A program made the translations under genes and the position numbers. A stretch of 11,675 nucleotides of DNA from Bacteroidota bacterium. GTDB lineage: Bacteria; Bacteroidota; Bacteroidia; Chitinophagales; Chitinophagaceae. Positions 8,437 through 11,675 of this stretch are shown in pieces (position 1 is the stretch's first letter; each line of letters starts with the position of its first letter). The stretch is from the NCBI GenBank assembly GCA_023391895.1, contig JAEWAC010000071.1, positions 1 through 11,675 of the forward strand, given 5' to 3'. The notes beneath the pieces are model-generated. The model was not told the origin of the DNA. It ran no database searches and saw nothing but the letters and a program-made list of their open reading frames with translations.

Positions 8437-8907
8437 TTAAAATTTTATCTGAATTTTTGTGCTTTTAATGTTGTCAAACAGGATGCTCTCCTGAATGGTT
8501 TCTTTCTTTTTACCTTTTCCGGTTTCGTATTCTATTACTATGCCATCCTGGGTAGCCTCCAGCAGCTTGCCTGCTTTTGTGGTGCTGTCGGTTAAAACAA
8601 TGTCTACAAAACGGCCGATATTTTTCTGGTACTGCCGGTGCTTTTTCAGGGGCTCATCCAGCCCGGGCGAAGACACCTCCAGCGAAAAGTTGCCATCGGG
8701 GTACAAACCGCTTTCTTCGATATCCTTGTACAGCTTGCGGTTGTAATCGATCAGGGCCGACAGGGGCATGCCTTCATCCGCATCTATAAAAACCTTGATA
8801 TTATTGGTAGGTTTAATCTTCACCTCCACCAAAAAATGCGAAGGATGACCTTCCAGCAAATGACTGATCTTTTGTTCTATGGCCTGAATTCCTGTATCTG
8901 TTTGCAT
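8437..8907 (-). CDS. rimP: Ribosome maturation factor RimP
   Basis: RimP assists late 30S subunit assembly in the cytoplasm. The 156-residue product carries the family hallmark FSLEVSSPGLDEPLK (74-88), an N-terminal alpha/beta domain with IDADEGMPLSALIDYNRKL (about 41-59) and a C-terminal Sm-like domain (about 95-156). The frame extends 20 codons further upstream to a TTG at 8965-8967, but that TTG is the end of the -7 promoter box and the extension would translate the leader hairpin. The ATG at 8905-8907 is therefore the start. It is the first gene of the rimP-nusA-infB operon and diverges from the small membrane protein gene at 9038. Confidence 0.95.
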   Translation of the reverse strand: MQTDTGIQAIEQKISHLLEGHPSHFLVEVKIKPTNNIKVFIDADEGMPLSALIDYNRKLYKDIEESGLYPDGNFSLEVSSPGLDEPLKKHRQYQKNIGRFVDIVLTDSTTKAGKLLEATQDGIVIEYETGKGKKKETIQESILFDNIKSTKIQIKF

Positions 8908-8921
8908 AGTATAGAATAGAA

Positions 8922-8946
8922 GAAGGGAACGGTCGCCGTTCCCTTC
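8922..8946 (-). promoter_or_regulatory. Perfect palindromic hairpin in the rimP leader
   Basis: Arms GAAGGGAACGG (8922-8932) and its exact complement (8936-8946) form an 11-bp stem around a 3-nt loop. It lies between the predicted transcription start and the rimP ATG, ending 14 nt before the start codon. No U tract of terminator quality follows on the minus strand (the sequence continues TTCTATTCTATACT), and none on the plus strand. It could act as an RNA hairpin controlling translation or stability, or as a DNA operator; which one is not shown by the sequence. Confidence 0.65.
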
Positions 8947-8964
8947 CATCATGCTTTTCCGGTG

Positions 8965-8997
8965 CAAAGGTAAGCATTTAGTTAATTATGTTCCAAA
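8965..8997 (-). promoter_or_regulatory. Promoter of the rimP-nusA-infB operon
   Basis: On the minus strand the -7 box TACCTTTG (8965-8972) matches TAnnTTTG in full. A -33 TTTG (8994-8997) lies 21 nt upstream, within the usual Bacteroidota spacing. The predicted start near 8955-8960 gives a leader of about 50 nt that contains the hairpin at 8922-8946. Confidence 0.78.
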
Positions 8998-9003
8998 TTA
9001 AGA

Positions 9004-9030
9004 TTGCTTGAAAATGGCGTTGTACCTTTG
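9004..9030 (+). promoter_or_regulatory. Promoter of the small membrane protein gene
   Basis: TACCTTTG at 9023-9030 is a full TAnnTTTG match and the same octamer as the divergent rimP -7 box. The nearest -33 TTG (9004-9006) is only 16 nt upstream, shorter than usual, so that half is weak. Only 7 nt separate the box from the ATG at 9038, which predicts a leaderless or almost leaderless mRNA. Confidence 0.5.
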
Positions 9031-9037
9031 TTTCATC

Positions 9038-9286
9038 ATGTGGAAACTTCTTTTTTACATCTTTTTAGCATATTTTCTCTACCAGATCATTTTCAGGTTC
9101 ATCCTGCCTGTGTACCGCACCACCCGGCAGGTAAAAAAAAGCTTCCGGGAAATGCAGGAACGGATGAACGAGCAAATGCAGCAGCAAGGCTATGGCCCCC
9201 CGCCTTCCGAGGCTTCAAAATCCCATGTTAAAAGCGATCCCAGCAAAGCGGGCGAGTACATTGATTTTGAAGAGGTGAAAGACTAG
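9038..9286 (+). CDS. Small single-pass membrane protein, DUF4834-like
   Basis: The 82-residue product has an N-terminal hydrophobic helix (about residues 3-24, LLFYIFLAYFLYQIIFRFIL), then a basic, Gln/Met-rich amphipathic helix that may form a coiled coil (about 28-50, with TTRQVKKSFREMQERMNEQ), a short Pro/Ser-rich linker and a conserved-looking acidic tail EYIDFEEVKD. This layout resembles the DUF4834 family of small Bacteroidota proteins of unknown role; the match is from memory. The ATG at 9038 is chosen because the upstream TTG and ATG options in frame (9008, 9014) precede or overlap the promoter box. It is the only plus-strand gene and shares its upstream region with rimP. No function can be given beyond probable inner-membrane anchoring with a cytoplasmic tail. 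Confidence 0.78.
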   Translation: MWKLLFYIFLAYFLYQIIFRFILPVYRTTRQVKKSFREMQERMNEQMQQQGYGPPPSEASKSHVKSDPSKAGEYIDFEEVKD

Positions 9287-9501
9287 CGCCCGCCCTCGAG
9301 GCCATTATACCCATCTCCCTGGGACAGTAAAACCGGCTGTGGAGGAGAATAGCTCCTGCCCCAAAAAACCAACTCTTTAAAAAACCCATATGCCTCCCCT
9401 GCAGCACCCACCCTGCTGAAGAAAAGGAACAAACAACATTACCGGCAGCTTCCACAGCATGGGTTTTTGAAAAGATCGAAAATACCATGCGTCCCCAAGC
9501 C

Positions 9502-9538
9502 TTTTACATTTTTCATTTTACATTTTTCATTTTACATT
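9502..9538. repeat. 14-bp tandem repeat, about 2.6 copies
   Basis: The unit TTTTACATTTTTCA occurs at 9502-9515 and 9516-9529, followed by a partial unit TTTTACATT at 9530-9538. All copies are identical over their length. The array is adjacent in sequence, without spacers, so it is a simple microsatellite-like repeat. Confidence 0.9.
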
Positions 9539-9552
9539 ACTCGTCTAACTTC

Positions 9553-9567
9553 TTCAAAACCCCATAT
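9553..9567 (-). repeat. Copy 2 of the 15-nt intergenic repeat (downstream of the hydrolase)
   Basis: This is an exact match to 7128-7142. On the minus strand it begins 16 nt after the hydrolase stop codon, nearly the same distance as the copy behind nusA. A shorter related stretch, ATATGGGTTTTTTAAA, lies at 9375-9390 on the same strand. Confidence 0.5.
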
Positions 9568-9583
9568 CAGTTCTTATTACTCA

Positions 9584-10369
9584 TCACTTTCCTCCCCGCT
9601 TCTGGCCAAACAGCCAGGGCAGCAGGTCTTTTTCAGCAAAGGCAGCATCCCAGCTGTTGTGGTTGGCATCGGGGTATAACGTAAACTTCACGGGTGCTTT
9701 TTGTTTTTGGAGGGCGGCTACCATGATTTGAGAGTGCTGCGGCGGCACCACATCGCCTTTGCCCCCATGAAACACCCACCAGGCCGTGTTTTTAAGGGTC
9801 GCAGCCGTAGCGGGATGGGCCCCGCCGCAAATGGGAAAGGCCGCTGCAAACAGGCTCGGGTTACGACGCACCACCTCAAACGTACCCATACCGCCCATGG
9901 AGAGGCCGCCGGCATACACCTGGTCTTGTTTTATCCGGTATTGCTGGTGCAACACCTGTAACAACTGCTGCACCAGCGCCATGGCCCGGGTGGGTTCGCC
10001 GCCTTCCAGAAAATGAAAGGTGCGCCGGCTGGTGTCTCTTAGCTGCACCACGTTGCTCCAGTAGCTGTTGGGGGCGCATTGCGGAAATACCACAATGGCC
10101 GGAAAGTTTTTCCGTACATCATCCCGCACAAACAACTGGGCGCCGTGGGTCAGCTGCTTTTCGTTATCGCGGCCCCTTTCTCCGGCGCCATGTAAAAAAA
10201 GCACCAATGGGTAAGCCTTAGTCGAATCAAAGCCTTCCGGCAACAACAACCGAAACGGCAGGGTATCGTTGCCCTGAATGAGCCAGTGCTTCTGGTACAG
10301 CGACAGGTCCTGGGCCTGTAAAAAGGAAAAATTAAAAATGAAAAAGGCAAATAGGAGCAGGCGTTTCAT
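9584..10369 (-). CDS. Secreted alpha/beta-hydrolase (esterase/peptidase-like, COG4099 type)
   Basis: The 261-residue product starts with a signal peptide (MKRLLLFAFFIFNFSFLQAQ, cut near residue 18-20), then a complete alpha/beta-hydrolase fold. Visible catalytic parts are the oxyanion-hole motif LFLHGAGERG (57-66), the nucleophile elbow GGLSMGG with Ser157, Asp206 in GGKGDVVPP, and His237 in DANHNSWD. The LHGAGERG and GLSMGG motifs resemble the phospholipase/carboxylesterase, dienelactone-hydrolase and 'predicted peptidase' (COG4099) group, often found beside glycoside hydrolases and probably acting on esterified glycans. The true substrate cannot be read from the sequence. It starts 15 nt after the beta-glucosidase gene in the same direction, so the two are probably cotranscribed and may share a polysaccharide substrate. 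No terminator was identified after it. Confidence 0.88.
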   Translation of the reverse strand: MKRLLLFAFFIFNFSFLQAQDLSLYQKHWLIQGNDTLPFRLLLPEGFDSTKAYPLVLFLHGAGERGRDNEKQLTHGAQLFVRDDVRKNFPAIVVFPQCAPNSYWSNVVQLRDTSRRTFHFLEGGEPTRAMALVQQLLQVLHQQYRIKQDQVYAGGLSMGGMGTFEVVRRNPSLFAAAFPICGGAHPATAATLKNTAWWVFHGGKGDVVPPQHSQIMVAALQKQKAPVKFTLYPDANHNSWDAAFAEKDLLPWLFGQKRGGK

Positions 10370-10384
10370 TATTTCTTTACGGGT

Positions 10385-11675
10385 TTATTTGGTAAGGTTA
10401 AATGGGGCGGATTTTACATCGCTGCTGTTGGTGCCGATATGCACCCTGAACTCGCCGGGTTCGGCTACATACTTCAGGTCGTAATTGAAGTATTTCAGGT
10501 CATTGACGCCAATGGTAAAAGAAACCGGTTTGCTTTCGCCTTTGCGCAAAAACACCTTTTGAAAGCCTTTGAGTTCCTTTACTGGCCGGGTACTCGTGCC
10601 CACCACATCCTGGATGTACAGCTGCACGGTTTCTTCCCCATCATAATTACCGGTATTGGAAACCGTAATAGTAGCAGTTATCTGCTGGTTGGGCGCCATG
10701 GACGTTTGGCTTAATTGCACCTCGCCATAGCTAAAGGTGGTATAGCTGAGGCCATGACCAAACGGATACAAAGGCGTATTGGGCACATCCAGGTACTTGG
10801 AGGTGTATTTCTGATTAGGGTCGAACGGACGGCCGGTGGTTTTTGCTGCATAGTAAATGGGCACCTGCCCTACATGGCGCGGGAAGGTAGCAGTGAGTTT
10901 ACCCGAAGGATTATAACTGCCAAACAACACATTCACGATGGCCTCGCCGCCGCGGGTGCCGGAATACCAGGTTTCCAAAATGGCCTCCAGATTATCGTGC
11001 TCCCACTGCAGCGCCAGGGGCCGGCCGTTCATCAACACCAGTACAATGGGTTTACCCGTTGCTTTTAAGGCCCGCAAGAGTTCCTGCTGGTTTTCGGGCA
11101 GTTCAATATTGCTGCGGCTGGCCGCTTCGCCGGTCATGCCAAAGGCTTCACCCAGACAGGCTACAATCACATCGGCATTCTTGGCGGTTTGCACTGCCTG
11201 GTCCATCAGCTGCCGGGGCGACAAGCTATCGGGTACGATTTCGCCGCCGTGCTGGTTTAAAAACTGGCGCAGCGTGGTATCATCAATCAGGTTGGCACCT
11301 TTAGCATACGTCATGGTATGGCCGGGAAACTTTTGCTGCAACGCTTCCCAGATAGAGGTCGCCTGCCGCCAGTCGCCGGCGCCACTCCAGCTGCCAATCA
11401 GGTCTCTTTTGTTTTGAACCAGCGGACCAATGAAGGCAATGCGGCTGTTGCTTTTCAAAGGCAATACGTTGTTACTATTTTTCAACAACACCATGCTTTT
11501 TTCTGCCGCCTCGCGGGAAAGGTCCAGTTTGTCCTGCGACATGATTTGCTGTTTAGCCCGTTCTTCACTGACGTAGCGGTAAGGATCGTCAAACAGCCCC
11601 AGCTTGTACTTGGCTTCCAAAATTCTCCGGCAGGCGGCATCGATATCGGCCTGGGTGATTTTTCCTTCCTGCAGG
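10385..11675 (-). CDS. bglX: GH3 beta-glucosidase, BglX-like (5' part outside window)
   Basis: The frame is open to the right edge, so the N-terminal (beta/alpha)8 domain carrying the nucleophile Asp is missing. The visible 429 residues begin with the end of that domain (DIDAACRRILEAKYKLGLFDD, visible 10-30). The GH3 C-terminal alpha/beta domain follows, with REAAEKSMVLLKN, CLGEAFGMTGEAASRS, LVLMNGRPLAL, ETWYSGTRGGEAIVNVLFG and YNPSGKLTATFPRHVGQVP, then the fibronectin type III-like domain (about 325-429, with SRPVKELKGF-like TRPVKELKGFQKV). The match to E. coli BglX is continuous through these motifs; the acid/base Glu is probably one of the two in GEAFGMTGE. BglX-type enzymes remove terminal beta-linked glucose from oligosaccharides, usually in the periplasm. 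An internal TTG at 11618-11620 is not a start, because conserved sequence continues upstream. Confidence 0.93.
   Translation of the reverse strand, partial: LQEGKITQADIDAACRRILEAKYKLGLFDDPYRYVSEERAKQQIMSQDKLDLSREAAEKSMVLLKNSNNVLPLKSNSRIAFIGPLVQNKRDLIGSWSGAGDWRQATSIWEALQQKFPGHTMTYAKGANLIDDTTLRQFLNQHGGEIVPDSLSPRQLMDQAVQTAKNADVIVACLGEAFGMTGEAASRSNIELPENQQELLRALKATGKPIVLVLMNGRPLALQWEHDNLEAILETWYSGTRGGEAIVNVLFGSYNPSGKLTATFPRHVGQVPIYYAAKTTGRPFDPNQKYTSKYLDVPNTPLYPFGHGLSYTTFSYGEVQLSQTSMAPNQQITATITVSNTGNYDGEETVQLYIQDVVGTSTRPVKELKGFQKVFLRKGESKPVSFTIGVNDLKYFNYDLKYVAEPGEFRVHIGTNSSDVKSAPFNLTK

Larger units (their letters stand above)
9287..9583. other. Convergent intergenic region with complementary arms, no gene recognised
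   Basis: Both flanking genes point into this region, so terminators are expected, but no clean hairpin plus T run is present. The left part (9296-9480) is relatively GC-rich for a spacer. It holds two interleaved inverted repeats: 9336-9345 with 9449-9458 (10 bp including one G-U wobble as plus-strand RNA), and 9380-9389 with 9459-9468 (10 bp perfect, AAAAACCCAT/ATGGGTTTTT). Smaller hairpins are AGGAG/CTCCT (9343-9356 area) and CAGCA/TGCTG (9402-9418). The right part is AT-rich and contains the 14-bp tandem repeat and the second 15-nt element. Frames across it look non-coding. Confidence 0.5.

Noticed and set aside
8908..8967. A 20-residue N-terminal extension of RimP
   Set aside because: It would start at a TTG inside the promoter -7 box and translate the leader hairpin; family members begin near the ATG at 8907.
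9228..9488. An 86-codon minus-strand frame over the convergent intergenic region
   Set aside because: It overlaps the end of the small membrane protein gene, resembles no known protein, and its composition looks like translated non-coding DNA.
9502..9538. Repeats that might be a CRISPR array
   Set aside because: The units are 14 bp and directly abut with no spacers, and there are no cas genes nearby.
9467..9684. Two plus-strand frames with Phe-rich, signal-peptide-like starts
   Set aside because: The hydrophobic part is the translated 14-bp tandem repeat, and the rest runs antisense into the hydrolase gene.

Overview
The window looks like chromosomal DNA from a Bacteroidota bacterium, most likely of the Chitinophagaceae type. 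Three things point there: TAnnTTTG -7 promoter boxes instead of sigma70-like promoters, almost no Shine-Dalgarno sequences, and the style of the proteins (a very long IF2 with disordered N-terminal linkers, a small DUF4834-like membrane protein, a SurA-type two-parvulin isomerase). The genus assignment is inference. All genes but one lie on the minus strand.

Read in the minus direction from the right-hand end, the layout is as follows. (1) The 3' part of a GH3 beta-glucosidase gene (bglX-like, running off the right edge) is followed after 15 nt by a secreted alpha/beta-hydrolase; the two form a small polysaccharide or glycoside operon. (2) A roughly 300-nt convergent intergenic region (9287-9583) holds a 14-bp tandem repeat and several complementary arms but no convincing gene. 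(3) A small plus-strand membrane protein gene (9038-9286) is divergent from the translation and transcription operon, with a promoter box for each direction. (4) The rimP-nusA-infB operon follows: RimP matures the 30S subunit, NusA controls elongation and termination, and IF2 places initiator tRNA. The operon has a clear promoter, a leader with a perfect 11-bp hairpin, and a strong terminator after infB. (5) A periplasmic surA-like chaperone/isomerase gene has its own promoter and terminator. (6) A large gene encoding at least six PAS domains runs off the left edge.

Most of the window is conserved housekeeping content, and I do not see a new defence, mobile or biosynthetic system. The points that deserve a second look are non-coding or low-complexity: the palindromic hairpin in the rimP leader, a 15-nt element repeated at nearly the same distance after two stop codons, the interleaved inverted repeats in the convergent gap, and the duplicated motif plus Gly/Gln/Arg-rich linker in IF2. 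No tRNA, rRNA, CRISPR array or insertion sequence was seen.
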